The position numbers were made by a program, and so were the translations under genes. This document shows positions 9,362 to 18,688 of a DNA stretch of 64,000 bases, one piece after another (positions within the stretch are counted from its first letter, which is position 1; each line of letters begins with the position of its first letter). The DNA is taken from NCBI RefSeq assembly GCF_014204895.1, contig NZ_JACHMF010000001.1, positions 7,130,001-7,194,000 of the forward strand, written 5' to 3'. Below the pieces are notes generated by a model. It was not told the origin of the DNA and ran no database searches. It saw only the letters and a list, made by a program, of their open reading frames with translations. The stretch comes from Paractinoplanes abujensis. GTDB taxonomy: Bacteria; Actinomycetota; Actinomycetes; Mycobacteriales; Micromonosporaceae.

Positions 9362-11284
9362 GTGGGGAGGCAAGATTCACACGATGGTCCCGGGTACGAC
9401 GGCGTGTCCGAGTCGCATCGGGGCTCCGGAAACGGTAACCCGGCGGCGGCCGGTGAGGATGATTCTTCGGCGCAGCCCGGCCCGACGGTTGACCTCAGGG
9501 GTCACGTGACGGCACAAAAGCCGCAGCAGTCACCCGAATCCGCGGCCCAGCCACCCGTTCGGCCGGAATCGGCGCCCGGTCGGCCACAGGTTTCCAGCGA
9601 TTCGCGACCGGAGGACGCGCGCGGGTCACAGGATCAGCAGGTGCAGCCGCAAAACGACGAGACAATCAACTTCGCGGCACCGGCGGCGGGGGCCCGGGTC
9701 ACCGGGCCGGCCGAGGCCGGCGGAGGCACCTATGGGCGGGCCGCCGTTCCGATCAACAACGTGCGGCCGACGTCACCGGCGAGCGGCCCCACGGTGGCGG
9801 CCGCCGCCGGGGGAACTGCCGGGACCGCCGCGCCGAACAAGCCCGGCCCGGCATCGTCCCCCGCAGCCGGCGCAGTGCGAGCAGCCTCGAAGACCCGTAC
9901 GAGATTGGTCGTCGCCCTTTCGGTTGTGATCTTTCTGGTGGCCGCCGCGGGCGTGGTCGGACTGGTGCGTCCCGGCCCGGTCGACCGATGGCTGGGGGCC
10001 GCACCGACCACCTCGCCCACGCCCGCCCCGACTACCCCCGAGGCGTCGCCCACACCGGTGCTCGTGGCGGCCGCCGGTGGTGGCACGGCACTCACCGGCG
10101 ACGGCGTGACCAGGGCGATCGACCCGCTCGTGAAGTCGGCCGGCCTGGGCTCGAAGGTGCACGTGGCGGTGCTCGACGTGGCCTCGGACGAGGTGCTCTA
10201 CGCGCGCAACGCGGACACGATGACCACGCCCGCCTCCACGACGAAGCTGCTCACGGCGGCGGCGATCCTGGACGCGCGCGGACCGTCCTATCGGCTGAGC
10301 ACCCGCGCGGTGGCGGGCGGACAGCCCGGTGAGGTCGTGCTGATCGGCGGCGGCGACCCGACGCTGGCCACGGCCAAGAACACCCTGTTCCCCGGTGCGG
10401 CCCGGCTCGACCTGCTGGCGGCCCAGGTCAAGAAGGCGCTCGGCACGGCTCGGCCGACCCGGCTGCTGTACGACACGTCGCTGTTCAGCGGGCCCGAGAC
10501 GGCCCGGGGCTGGGACTCCAGTGACATCGCGTACGGGCAGGTGTCCCGGATCCAAGCCCTGATGGTCAACGCGGGCCGGGTGCGGCCCATCCACAACGAG
10601 TTCGGTGGTGACCCGCGCTCGTCGAATCCGGCCGACGCGGCGGCCAGGGCGTTCGCAAAGATGCTCGGCGTGCCGTCGTCGGCCGTGAAGAAAGGCAAAG
10701 CGCCGGCCGGAGGCCGGCAGCTGGGGATCGTCCAGTCGCCGCCGATGGTGCAGCTCACCGACTGGATGCTCGAGCAGAGCGACAACACCGCGGCCGAGGC
10801 GCTGGGCCGGCAGGTGGCGATCGCCGACGGCAAGGCGGGCACGTTCGACAACGCCACCGACGCGATCATCGCTCGGATGCGGGCGCTCGGACTCCCGGCC
10901 GACGAGGCCAACCTGTATGACGCGAGCGGTCTGTCGCGCAACAACGGGATCAGCCCGACGATGCTGACCGAGCTGCTGGCGTACGCCGCGTCGGGGCAGC
11001 AACCGGCGCTGAGCAGCATCTTCGGCGGGCTGCCGGTGGCGGGCTGGTCGGGCACGATGACCAAGCGATTCGTCAAGCCCGCGCCCAACCAGGTCGGGCA
11101 GGGCGTCGTACGGGCCAAGACCGGCACGCTGAGCGGCGTCAACACGATGGCCGGGGTGCTGACCACCGCCGACGGGCGGCTGCTGGTCTTCGCGATCATG
11201 GCCAGCGGGTCGGGCAACGCGGTGACCGGGCGGGCCGCGCTCGACAGAGTCGCGGCTCGGTTGGTGGGGTGCGGTTGCTCCTGA
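9362..11284 (+). CDS. dacB: D-alanyl-D-alanine carboxypeptidase/endopeptidase, PBP4 type (peptidase S13)
   Basis: Penicillin-binding protein trimming peptidoglycan stem peptides outside the membrane. The 640-aa product starts at GTG 9362, five bases after AGGAGG. It has an unusually long disordered cytoplasmic region (about 1-180; Pro, Ala, Gln, Ser), one signal-anchor helix (about 181-201) and a Pro/Thr linker. The catalytic domain carries Ser292-x-x-Lys295 (STTK), Ser473-Asp-Asn475 and Lys586-Thr-Gly588. The disordered N-tail may be a regulatory or docking segment (inference). Confidence 0.92.
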   Translation: MGRQDSHDGPGYDGVSESHRGSGNGNPAAAGEDDSSAQPGPTVDLRGHVTAQKPQQSPESAAQPPVRPESAPGRPQVSSDSRPEDARGSQDQQVQPQNDETINFAAPAAGARVTGPAEAGGGTYGRAAVPINNVRPTSPASGPTVAAAAGGTAGTAAPNKPGPASSPAAGAVRAASKTRTRLVVALSVVIFLVAAAGVVGLVRPGPVDRWLGAAPTTSPTPAPTTPEASPTPVLVAAAGGGTALTGDGVTRAIDPLVKSAGLGSKVHVAVLDVASDEVLYARNADTMTTPASTTKLLTAAAILDARGPSYRLSTRAVAGGQPGEVVLIGGGDPTLATAKNTLFPGAARLDLLAAQVKKALGTARPTRLLYDTSLFSGPETARGWDSSDIAYGQVSRIQALMVNAGRVRPIHNEFGGDPRSSNPADAAARAFAKMLGVPSSAVKKGKAPAGGRQLGIVQSPPMVQLTDWMLEQSDNTAAEALGRQVAIADGKAGTFDNATDAIIARMRALGLPADEANLYDASGLSRNNGISPTMLTELLAYAASGQQPALSSIFGGLPVAGWSGTMTKRFVKPAPNQVGQGVVRAKTGTLSGVNTMAGVLTTADGRLLVFAIMASGSGNAVTGRAALDRVAARLVGCGCS

Positions 11285-11367
11285 TCGGGTTCGGGCGGCG
11301 GGTGGGGCGGAGGACGTGGCTGCTGATCTCGGGGTTTCACCTGAGGTCTGAGCTCGATTTGCGCGGG

Positions 11368-11380
11368 TACGGTGGTGGGC
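11368..11380 (+). promoter_or_regulatory. putative -10 for leaderless DUF2342 mRNA
   Basis: TACGGT (11368-11373) sits seven bases before the ATG at 11381 with no Shine-Dalgarno. This matches the leaderless geometry repeated in this window. Confidence 0.4.
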
Positions 11381-12442
11381 ATGGCGCAGTTCGTTGACTG
11401 GGATCTGGCCGCCGCCACCGCGGGCGCGCTGTCGAAATCCGGCCCCGCGGTGTCCTACGACGACGCGATGACGGTGGTGACCGAGCTGCGGAATCTCACC
11501 GACGAGGCGGCCGGGCACGTGGCCGCCTACACGGGGCTCAACCCGCAGGTCGAGGTGCCGCCCGTGCGGGTGGTCGACCGCAAGGACTGGGCCGCGGTCA
11601 ACATCGCCGGCCTCAAGCAGGTGATCATTCCGCTGGTCACCCGGCTCTCGGGCGACAAGCAGCCGGGCGGTCTGGCCGACGCGATCGGCTCCCGGGTCAC
11701 CGGTGTGCAGGCCGGCACGATCCTGGCCTACCTCTCCGGCCGGGTCCTCGGGCAGTACGAGGTGTTCTCCGGCAACCCCGGCCAGCTGCTGCTCAACGCG
11801 CCCAACATCGTCGAGGTGGAGCGCAAGCTCGGAGCCGACCCGCGCGACTTCCGGCTGTGGGTCTGCCTGCACGAGGTCACCCACCGCACCCAGTTCACCG
11901 CCGTGCCGTGGATGCGCGGCTACTTCCTGGGCGAGGTGCAGGCCTTCGTCGACGCGTCGCAGAGCACCGAGCACATCCTCGAACGCATGCGCCGCGGCGT
12001 GGCCACCCTCTCCGACGCGTTGCGCGACCCCGACTCGCGCTCCTCGGTGCTCGACATCGTGCAGACCCCCGGGCAGAAGGCCGTGCTCGACCGGCTGACC
12101 GCGCTGATGACCCTGCTCGAAGGGCACGCCGAGTTCGTGATGGACGGGGTCGGCCCCGAAGTCATCCCGAGCGTCGAGTCGATCCGGGCCAAGTTCAACC
12201 AGCGCCGCGAAACCGGCAACCCGCTGGAGAAGGCCATCCGCCGGCTGCTCGGCATCGAGGTCAAGATGCGGCAGTACGCCGAGGGCCGCAAATTCGTGCA
12301 CGGCGTGGTCGAGCGGGTCGGCATGGACGGCTTCAACAAGATCTTCGACTCGCCGCTCACGCTGCCGCGGCTCGACGAACTCGGCGACCCCGACGCCTGG
12401 GTGACCCGGGTGCACGGACCGCAGCCCGCGATCGGCGGGTAA
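11381..12442 (+). CDS. DUF2342 family putative zinc metalloprotease (F420-associated family)
   Basis: Actinobacterial protein of the DUF2342 family, predicted to be a zinc-dependent hydrolase; some members are labelled coenzyme F420 biosynthesis-associated. The 353-aa product has His164-Glu165-Val-Thr-His168 (LHEVTHRTQF), an HExxH zincin-like motif, and a later EGHAEFVMD segment that may give further ligands. No signal peptide is seen. The stop overlaps the tilS start (TAATG), so the two are translationally coupled. It is the positional equivalent of Rv3626c. Substrate unknown. GTG codons at 11372 and 11375 are alternative starts. Confidence 0.85.
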   Translation: MAQFVDWDLAAATAGALSKSGPAVSYDDAMTVVTELRNLTDEAAGHVAAYTGLNPQVEVPPVRVVDRKDWAAVNIAGLKQVIIPLVTRLSGDKQPGGLADAIGSRVTGVQAGTILAYLSGRVLGQYEVFSGNPGQLLLNAPNIVEVERKLGADPRDFRLWVCLHEVTHRTQFTAVPWMRGYFLGEVQAFVDASQSTEHILERMRRGVATLSDALRDPDSRSSVLDIVQTPGQKAVLDRLTALMTLLEGHAEFVMDGVGPEVIPSVESIRAKFNQRRETGNPLEKAIRRLLGIEVKMRQYAEGRKFVHGVVERVGMDGFNKIFDSPLTLPRLDELGDPDAWVTRVHGPQPAIGG

Positions 12443-13392
12443 TGGCCCGGATCCCGCCCGCTGTCGCTGCGGTGCGGCTGGCCGTGCGCCGGGCGTTGCC
12501 CGCCGACGGCGGGCTGGTGCTGGTGGCCTGTTCGGGCGGGGCGGACTCGCTCGCGCTGGCCGCGGCGGCCCGGTTCGTGGGGCGTTCGGTCGGTCTCGTC
12601 ACCGTGGACCACGGGCTGCAGGCGGGGTCGGCCTCACGGGCGGCCGACGTGGCCACCTGGGCCGCCGAGGCCGGGTTCACGCCGGTCGGGGTCGAGACGG
12701 TCACCGTGGCCGGGCTGCCGGGCGGGCCGGAGGCGGCGGCGCGAACCGCCCGGTACGGGGCGCTCGAGGCTTACGCGCGCCGGGTCGGGGCGGCTGTCGT
12801 GCTGCTGGGACACACCCGCGACGACCAGGCCGAGACGGTGCTGCTGGCGCTGGCCCGGGGGGCGGGGCCGCGCGGGTTGTCGGGGATGCCGGCGCGCAAC
12901 GGTCTCTTCGTGCGGCCGCTGCTGGACGTGGCTCGGGCCGACACGCGGAAGGCATGCGCGGCCCTGGGGCTCACGCCGTGGGAGGACCCGCACAACTCGG
13001 ATCCGGCGTTCGCCCGGTCCCGCGTACGGGGGAAGGCTCTTCCGGCCCTGATCGAGGCGCTGGGTCCGGCTGTGGTGGCCAATCTGGCCCGCTCGGCGGC
13101 GATGATCGCGGCCGACAACGAGGCGCTGGACACCGTGGCGGCCGAGGCCCTCCGGCTGTCCCAGCCGTCGTGCCTGGAAATTTCCGACCTGCTGGGGATG
13201 CGGGGGGCGGTGCGGCGACGGGTGCTGCACATGTGGGCCCGGGAGCTCGGCGCGCCCGGCAGTGCCCTCTCGCACCGGCATGTGGAGGCTCTCGACGCGC
13301 TCGTGACGCGGTGGCGCGGTCAGGGTGCGGTTCACCTTCCGGGCGGCATTCAGGTGGTCCGTGAGCGCGGCACACTCGTTCGAGTGCCCTGA
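12442..13392 (+). CDS. tilS: tRNA(Ile)-lysidine synthase
   Basis: ATP-dependent enzyme that modifies the CAU anticodon wobble cytidine of tRNA-Ile2 to lysidine. The 316-aa product has the N-type ATP pyrophosphatase loop SGGADS near residues 28-33, then VTVDHGLQ and GHTRDDQAETVLL, all family signatures. The C-terminal part is short, as in actinobacterial forms. The ATG overlaps the last base of the DUF2342 stop codon. Confidence 0.93.
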   Translation: MARIPPAVAAVRLAVRRALPADGGLVLVACSGGADSLALAAAARFVGRSVGLVTVDHGLQAGSASRAADVATWAAEAGFTPVGVETVTVAGLPGGPEAAARTARYGALEAYARRVGAAVVLLGHTRDDQAETVLLALARGAGPRGLSGMPARNGLFVRPLLDVARADTRKACAALGLTPWEDPHNSDPAFARSRVRGKALPALIEALGPAVVANLARSAAMIAADNEALDTVAAEALRLSQPSCLEISDLLGMRGAVRRRVLHMWARELGAPGSALSHRHVEALDALVTRWRGQGAVHLPGGIQVVRERGTLVRVP

Positions 13393-13530
13393 TGCTTTGT
13401 GAGAGTTGTCACTCCTAGTGTCGGATTCCCCGGTCGAGCTGGGCGGAACGGGGCCTTTTCCTGCGGTTCGGACACAGTTGAGCGGTGCCCCGTGCGGCGG
13501 CCGGCAACCTTCGTACGGCACGCTAAGTCC

Positions 13531-14106
13531 ATGGCTGACGGGTCCTGGTACGACTCCGACATCGATCACGTGATCATCTCCGAGGAGCAGATCCGGGAAA
13601 AGATCGCCGAACTGGCGAAGCAGGTCTCCGCGGACCACACCGGGGCGGAGGGCGGCATCCTGCTGGTCTGCGTGCTCAAGGGTGCGGTCATGTTCATGGC
13701 CGACTTCGCCCGCGCACTGGCCGGCCACGGGCCGTCCACCGAGATGGAGTTCATGGCCGTCTCGTCCTACGGGCAGGGCACCACGTCCTCGGGCGTCGTG
13801 CGCATCCTCAAGGATCTCGACCGTGACATCACGGGCCGCCACGTGGTCGTGGTGGAGGACATCGTCGACTCCGGGCTGACGCTGTCGTGGCTGATGAAAT
13901 ATCTGCAGTCGCGCTCGGCCGCCAGCGTCGAGGTGGTCGCGTTGTTCCGCAAGCCCGACGCGGTGAAGGTGCAGGTCCCGGTGAAGTACGTCGGGTTCGA
14001 CATCCCCAACGAGTTCGTCGTCGGCTACGGTCTCGACTTCGCGGAGCGCTACCGTGAGCTGCCGTATGTCGGGGTGCTGAAGCCCGAGGTCTACGCCCGT
14101 AGCTGA
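13531..14106 (+). CDS. hpt: hypoxanthine phosphoribosyltransferase
   Basis: Purine salvage enzyme making IMP or GMP from the base and PRPP, 191 aa. The PRPP loop VVVVEDIVDSGLT lies at about 105-117. CVLKGAVMFMADF and the C-terminal VGFDIPNEFVVGYGLDFAERYR are class signatures. The ATG at 13531 matches the usual N-terminus (MADGSWYDSDIDHVIISE); the frame is open back to 13399, but those residues are not family-like. tilS-hpt-ftsH order is conserved in actinobacteria. Confidence 0.93.
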   Translation: MADGSWYDSDIDHVIISEEQIREKIAELAKQVSADHTGAEGGILLVCVLKGAVMFMADFARALAGHGPSTEMEFMAVSSYGQGTTSSGVVRILKDLDRDITGRHVVVVEDIVDSGLTLSWLMKYLQSRSAASVEVVALFRKPDAVKVQVPVKYVGFDIPNEFVVGYGLDFAERYRELPYVGVLKPEVYARS

Positions 14107-14377
14107 ACCGTTTCTCAGCCTCTTCTCAGAAATCCGTCCTTATGGGCGGTTTTGCCACCAAAGCTTGCTGAACGGACGGCGGCCGGCGGATGTCCGGCCG
14201 ACGGGCTCACGGGTTCGCAAGCGGCACCTACGGTGTACCGTCGAGTGACCGATGGCGCAGTGTCACAAGCGCCGGAGGGGCCGGGGGTTTCTTCGCTACA
14301 GCGGGGGTATCAGACCGGGGCCGCCCGTCGGCGGCACGTTGAGGTGACCAGGACGCCGATCAGGAGGGTCCGGGCGC
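14107..14377. other. hpt-ftsH intergenic region
   Basis: 271 bases without a gene. Presumed to hold the ftsH promoter; no clear -10/-35 pair was identified. AGGAGGG at 14362-14368 is the ftsH ribosome binding site. Confidence 0.5.
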
Positions 14378-16414
14378 TTGGCGCCCGACAACAGTATGGA
14401 ACGTACGCGTTTCTTCCGCCGCCCGGTGGTCTGGATCATTCTGGTGATCATCGGCGTGATTGCGCTGAGCTCGTTCTTCACCAGTGGTCCGAGCTACCAG
14501 CGCGTAGATACCTCGGTGGCGCTCGAGCGCCTGAACCAGCCGGGCATCGAGAAGGTCGTCCAGAAGGACAAGGAGCAGACGCTCCAGATCGATCTCGCCT
14601 CGCCCGAGCGGTTCGAGGGCAAGACCACCGACAAGATCGAGACCCAGTATCCGTACGAGATCACGCAGGATGTCTGGAACGACGTGCAGGAGGCCAAGAC
14701 CGCGGGCCGGATCACCGGCACGGTCGACGCCACTGTCTCGGGCGACAACATCCTCTTCAGCCTGCTGATCAACCTGTTGCCGATCGCGATTCTCGTGATC
14801 CTGCTGCTGCTGTTCATGTCGCAGATGCAGGGTGGCGGCTCGCGGGTGCTCAACTTCGGCAAGTCCAAGGCGAAGATGATCACCAAGGACACGCCGAAGA
14901 CGACGTTCGCCGACGTGGCGGGCTCGGAAGAGGCGGTCCAGGAGCTGCACGAGATTAAGGACTTCCTGCAGAACCCGGCGAAGTACCAGGCGCTCGGCGC
15001 CAAGATCCCGAAGGGCGTGCTGCTGTTCGGCCCGCCCGGAACGGGTAAGACGCTGCTGGCCCGCGCGGTCGCCGGCGAGGCCGGGGTGCCGTTCTACTCG
15101 ATCTCGGGTTCGGACTTCGTCGAGATGTTCGTGGGTGTCGGCGCGAGCCGCGTCCGCGACCTGTTCGAGCAGGCCAAGTCGAACGCTCCGGCGATCGTCT
15201 TCGTCGACGAGATCGACGCCGTCGGCCGGCACCGTGGCGCCGGCATGGGCGGCGGTCACGACGAGCGCGAGCAGACGCTCAACCAGCTGCTCGTCGAGAT
15301 GGACGGCTTCGACACCAAGGGCGGGGTCATCCTGATCGCGGCCACCAACCGGCCCGACATCCTCGACCCGGCGCTGCTGCGTCCCGGCCGTTTCGACCGC
15401 CAGATCCCGGTCGACAACCCGGACATGGAGGGTCGCAAGCAGATCCTCCGGGTGCACGCCAAGGGCAAGCCGTTCACGCCCGACGTCGACCTCGACTCGG
15501 TGGCCCGCCGCACGCCGGGCTTCTCCGGCGCCGACCTGGCCAACGTGATCAACGAGGCCGCGCTGCTGACCGCGCGTAACGAGAAGCGGGCGATCTCCAA
15601 CGAGTTCCTCGAGGAGTCGATCGACCGCGTCATCGCCGGCCCCGAGCGCCGTACGCGGGCGATGAGCGACAACGAGAAGAAGATCACCGCGTACCACGAG
15701 GGTGGGCACGCGCTGGTGGCCTACGCGTTGCCGCACTCCGCGCCGGTGCACAAGGTGACGATCCTGCCGCGTGGCCGCTCGCTGGGTCACACGCTGGTGC
15801 TGCCGACCGAGGACAAGTACACCCAGACCCGCGCCGAGATGATCGACACCCTGGCCTACGCGCTGGGGGGCCGGGCCGCCGAGGAGCTCGTCTTCCACGA
15901 GCCCACCACCGGCGCCGGCAACGACATCGAGAAGGCGTCCGGCCTGGCCCGGGCCATGGTCACCCAGTACGGCATGAGCTCCAAGCTCGGTGCGGTCAAG
16001 TACGGCACCAGCGGCGACGAGCCGTTCATGGGCCGCAACATGGGCCACGAGCGGGACTACTCCGACTCGGTCGCGGCCGACATCGACGCCGAGGTGCGTG
16101 CGCTCATCGAGCTGGCGCACGACGAGGCGTGGGAGATCCTGGTGGAATACCGGGACGTCCTCGACAGCATGGTCCTCGAGCTGATGGAGAAGGAAACCAT
16201 CACCCGCGAGGACATGGACCGGATCTGCGTCCGCGTGGTCAAGCGCCCGCCGATGTCGCCGTTCAACGGCTTCGGCAAGCGCCTGCCCTCCGAGGCGCCC
16301 CCGGTGCTGACCCCGGCCGAGCGCGACAAGCTCAAGGCTCAGGCCGAGGCGGACGGTCAGATCGCCGTCGGGCCCAACCCGAACGGCAGCAGCAGCTCGG
16401 ACGGCAGCAACTGA
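14378..16414 (+). CDS. ftsH: ATP-dependent zinc metalloprotease FtsH
   Basis: Membrane AAA+ protease degrading damaged or unneeded membrane and cytosolic proteins. The 678-aa product has TM1 (about 17-34), an extracellular domain, TM2 (about 126-148), Walker A GPPGTGKT (218-225), Walker B IVFVDEID, second region of homology [20 protein letters not shown], and zinc site HEGGH (440-444) with Asp516 as probable third ligand. The TTG at 14378 is chosen because AGGAGGG lies 9-10 nt upstream. The ATG at 14396 ([10 protein letters not shown]) has no SD and is the alternative. Its stop overlaps the probable folE start. Confidence 0.95.
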   Translation: MAPDNSMERTRFFRRPVVWIILVIIGVIALSSFFTSGPSYQRVDTSVALERLNQPGIEKVVQKDKEQTLQIDLASPERFEGKTTDKIETQYPYEITQDVWNDVQEAKTAGRITGTVDATVSGDNILFSLLINLLPIAILVILLLLFMSQMQGGGSRVLNFGKSKAKMITKDTPKTTFADVAGSEEAVQELHEIKDFLQNPAKYQALGAKIPKGVLLFGPPGTGKTLLARAVAGEAGVPFYSISGSDFVEMFVGVGASRVRDLFEQAKSNAPAIVFVDEIDAVGRHRGAGMGGGHDEREQTLNQLLVEMDGFDTKGGVILIAATNRPDILDPALLRPGRFDRQIPVDNPDMEGRKQILRVHAKGKPFTPDVDLDSVARRTPGFSGADLANVINEAALLTARNEKRAISNEFLEESIDRVIAGPERRTRAMSDNEKKITAYHEGGHALVAYALPHSAPVHKVTILPRGRSLGHTLVLPTEDKYTQTRAEMIDTLAYALGGRAAEELVFHEPTTGAGNDIEKASGLARAMVTQYGMSSKLGAVKYGTSGDEPFMGRNMGHERDYSDSVAADIDAEVRALIELAHDEAWEILVEYRDVLDSMVLELMEKETITREDMDRICVRVVKRPPMSPFNGFGKRLPSEAPPVLTPAERDKLKAQAEADGQIAVGPNPNGSSSSDGSN

Positions 16415-17058
16415 GCAGCGACGACGACGAACTGGACTATCTCGCCGCCCGCCTGGTCGACGGCAAGCTCACCGGTGCTCCGGTCGAGCAGGCCGTCGAC
16501 CTCGGGCGGATCGAGAAGGCGGTTCGCGAGATCCTCATCGCGGTCGGGGAAGATCCCGACCGCGACGGGCTGGAGCGCACCCCGGCGCGAGTGGCCCGGG
16601 CGTACGCGGAGCTCTTCGCGGGCCTGCGGGTCGACCCGGCCGAGGTCCTGAAGACCGCCTTCGAGGCCGACCACGAAGAGATGGTCCTGGTCCGCGACAT
16701 CGAAGTGATGAGCATGTGCGAGCACCATCTGCTCCCGTTCAAGGGCGTGGCGCACATCGGTTACATCCCCGGCCCGCACGGCCGGATCACCGGGCTTTCC
16801 AAGCTGGCCCGCCTGGTCGAGGTCTACGCGCGCCGTCCGCAGGTGCAGGAGAGGCTGACCTCGCAGATAGCCGACCTGTTGATGGCCAAGCTGGACGCGC
16901 GCGGAGCGATAGTGGTTCTCGAGTGCGAGCACCTGTGCATGGAGATGCGCGGCATCCGTAAGGTCGGCGCCCGTACGGTCACGTCAGCCGTACGCGGGGC
17001 CTACCAGACCGACGCCAAGGTGCGCGCCGAGGCGATGGCGCTGATCAACGCCCGCTAG
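16411..17058 (+). CDS. folE: GTP cyclohydrolase I (probable CTG start)
   Basis: Converts GTP to 7,8-dihydroneopterin triphosphate, first step of folate synthesis. Zinc ligands are Cys103, His106 (CEHHLLPF) and Cys176 ([11 protein letters not shown]); the catalytic region is [20 protein letters not shown]. No ATG/GTG/TTG exists in frame near the conserved N-terminus. A CTG at 16411 overlaps the ftsH stop as CTGA and gives a 215-aa protein of normal length ([19 protein letters not shown]). The nearest upstream GTG (16129) would add 94 unlike residues. Translational coupling to ftsH is inferred. folP-folB-folK lie 14.4 kb downstream. Confidence 0.9.
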   Translation: MSSDDDELDYLAARLVDGKLTGAPVEQAVDLGRIEKAVREILIAVGEDPDRDGLERTPARVARAYAELFAGLRVDPAEVLKTAFEADHEEMVLVRDIEVMSMCEHHLLPFKGVAHIGYIPGPHGRITGLSKLARLVEVYARRPQVQERLTSQIADLLMAKLDARGAIVVLECEHLCMEMRGIRKVGARTVTSAVRGAYQTDAKVRAEAMALINAR

Positions 17059-17549
17059 GCTTCGACCATCCTGTTGGCCAGGGTCGACATCGTGTACGTA
17101 CCGATGCCCAGCACCACCTCGAGCGCGTTGCGCCGGGTGAAGCCCGCGGCCAGAAACTCCGTCAGATCCGTGTCGCCGGCCGTCGCCAGCACCTGAAGCG
17201 TGAATTCCCGCAGCGCGGCCAAGCGAGGATCCGCCGGCGGCGCCCCCGTACGCAGGGCGGTGATCAGAGCCGCGTCGGCGTTCAGCTGACGCAGCCGGCC
17301 GGTGTGCATGGCCAGGCACACTCGGCACTGGTTGCGGGCGGCGATCACCATCACCACCACCTCACGGGCCAGCGGGTCCAGCGTGCTCGCCTCGAACAGC
17401 CGATTGGCCTGCAGGAAGCCGCCCAGCATCTCGGGCGACTCGGCCAGCCGGGCCACCGGATCGGGCAGGTGACCGAGATGCCGCACGGTCGACTCCATCA
17501 GCGGGCGGGAGCCGGGCGGTGCCGACTCTAGGGTGTGCTGGGTGAACAC
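17055..17549 (-). CDS. carboxymuconolactone decarboxylase / AhpD-like family protein
   Basis: A 164-aa all-helical AhpD-like protein with the redox motif Cys-Arg-Val-Cys plus a following His ([14 protein letters not shown]). In this family the motif supports alkylhydroperoxidase or thiol-redox activity. Start GTG 17549 is preceded by GGAGG. Its stop shares the CTAG at 17055-17058 with the convergent folE stop. It is divergent from a MarR regulator over a palindromic operator, so regulation by that MarR in response to peroxide or an electrophile is likely (inference). Confidence 0.85.
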   Translation of the reverse strand: MFTQHTLESAPPGSRPLMESTVRHLGHLPDPVARLAESPEMLGGFLQANRLFEASTLDPLAREVVVMVIAARNQCRVCLAMHTGRLRQLNADAALITALRTGAPPADPRLAALREFTLQVLATAGDTDLTEFLAAGFTRRNALEVVLGIGTYTMSTLANRMVEA

Positions 17550-17565
17550 GATGCCTCCGGTAAAC

Positions 17566-17609
17566 TCGTCAACGTGGTTGTCGAAACAGTAAACCAGGTT
17601 GTCGAGTTT
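17566..17609. promoter_or_regulatory. palindromic MarR-type operator in divergent promoter
   Basis: TCGTCAAC-GTG-GTTGTCGA (17566-17584) is a 19-bp inverted repeat with 7 of 8 arm bases matching. A third half-site, GTTGTCGA, lies at 17598-17605. The wider arms AAACTCGTCAAC (17562) and GTTGTCGAGTTT (17598) form a second, spaced inverted repeat. Position and length suit binding of MarR dimers. Confidence 0.6.
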
Positions 17610-17613
17610 GCCA

Positions 17614-18087
17614 ATGCCGTCTCCGACTGAGGAACCGCCCGGCTTCGAGCTGCCGCTGCTGCTGTTCGCCGGGTTCCGTGCGCTCATCGACGACCTGCAC
17701 GCCGAACTGGCCCGGCGCGGGCATCCCGACGCCCGCCCGATGCACGGCTTCGCGATGCAGGCGATCGGGCCGGCCGGCGCCACGGCCAGCGAGATCGGGC
17801 GGCGCCTGGGCGTCTCCAAACAGGCGGCCGGCAAAACCGTCGACCGGCTGGCCGGCCTGGGCTACGTCGAACGCGCTGACGACCCGCACGACGCCCGGCG
17901 CAAACTGATCCGGCTGACCCCGTACGGGCTCGACATGCTCCACCAGTCGGCCGAGATCTTCGACCGGCTGCGAGCCGGGTGGGTCGAGCGGCTGGGCGCC
18001 GAGCGCGTCGCCTCCCTCGAGAGTTCCCTCCGTACGGTCGTGCCCGCGGCAGGCTTCCCCGTCGACGTGCCCGGCTGGTTCGGTTAA
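17614..18087 (+). CDS. MarR family transcriptional regulator
   Basis: Winged-helix regulator, 157 aa from ATG 17614. The recognition helix region reads TASEIGRRLGVSKQAAGKTVDRLAGLGYVERADDPHDARRKL, with the wing DPHDARR typical of MarR. No cysteine-rich sensing motif is seen. A TTG at 17599 would add five residues but falls inside the operator. It probably represses itself and the divergent AhpD-like gene. Confidence 0.88.
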   Translation: MPSPTEEPPGFELPLLLFAGFRALIDDLHAELARRGHPDARPMHGFAMQAIGPAGATASEIGRRLGVSKQAAGKTVDRLAGLGYVERADDPHDARRKLIRLTPYGLDMLHQSAEIFDRLRAGWVERLGAERVASLESSLRTVVPAAGFPVDVPGWFG

Positions 18088-18114
18088 TCGGTGTCCGGCC
18101 CGAGCCCCCACCGC

Positions 18115-18126
18115 GATACTGGCCCG
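18115..18126 (+). promoter_or_regulatory. putative -10 for leaderless Rid mRNA
   Basis: GATACT (18115-18120) lies six bases before the GTG at 18127; no SD is present. Confidence 0.4.
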
Positions 18127-18528
18127 GTGATCGAGAAGAAGCTCAACCCGCCCACCGTGCACGAGCCCCCGGGCTACTCCCACATCACCGTCACGTCGGA
18201 GGGCCGCCTCGCCCACCTGGCCGGGCAGTGCCCGCTCGACCTGGACGGCACCGTCGTCGGCGCGCCGGGTGACTTCGACGCGCAGACCGACCAGGTGATC
18301 GCCAACTGCCTGGCCGTGCTCGAAGCAGCCGGCGCCACACCCGGCGACGTGGTGCGCTCGGTGATCTACGTGGTGAGCGCCGACAGCACCCAGCTCGCCG
18401 CCGTCTGGGACAGGCTCAACGAGTCGCCGCTGGCTCCCGCCTTCACCACCGCCTCCACGCTCCTCGGCGTGACCGCGCTCGGCTTCCGAGGCCAGCTAGT
18501 GGAAGTCGACCTGACCGCCGCGCTCTAG
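18127..18528 (+). CDS. RidA/YjgF/YER057c/UK114 family protein
   Basis: Rid-superfamily protein (enamine/imine deaminase-like), 133 aa. Segments AHLAGQCPLDLDGTVVG, QTDQVIANCLAVLEAAG and PAFTTASTLLGVTALG align with the YjgF fold. The position of the catalytic Arg of RidA proper is not obvious, so deaminase activity is uncertain. GTG 18127 (VIEKKLNPPTVHEPPGYSH) matches family N-termini; GTG 18091 is an alternative. Confidence 0.8.
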   Translation: MIEKKLNPPTVHEPPGYSHITVTSEGRLAHLAGQCPLDLDGTVVGAPGDFDAQTDQVIANCLAVLEAAGATPGDVVRSVIYVVSADSTQLAAVWDRLNESPLAPAFTTASTLLGVTALGFRGQLVEVDLTAAL

Positions 18529-18580
18529 GACCGGTCCTGCCGATCACCCGGGTCTGCGGCGTGGCCCAGGCGGCGCGCCT

Positions 18581-18638
18581 GACGTCAGCCGGGAAACGGC
18601 CACCTACAACGGTATGAGGCCGCTTCCCGGGCGACGTC
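18581..18638. terminator. long imperfect inverted repeat between convergent genes
   Basis: Arms 18581-18601 and 18618-18638 pair at 18 of 21 positions around a 16-nt loop. Each arm carries GACGTC at its outer end. There is no T-run, but its place between two convergent genes suggests a bidirectional transcription stop. Confidence 0.5.
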
Positions 18639-18688
18639 AGCCACCATCCGGACCTCGCCGCGCTGCCACGTGATCGGCAGGACGGACA

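Noticed and set aside
9773..12415. 880-codon minus-strand frame opposite dacB and the DUF2342 gene
   Set aside because: Antisense shadow of two well-supported genes; high-GC third positions open the frame, and the peptide is His/Arg/Gly-rich without domains.
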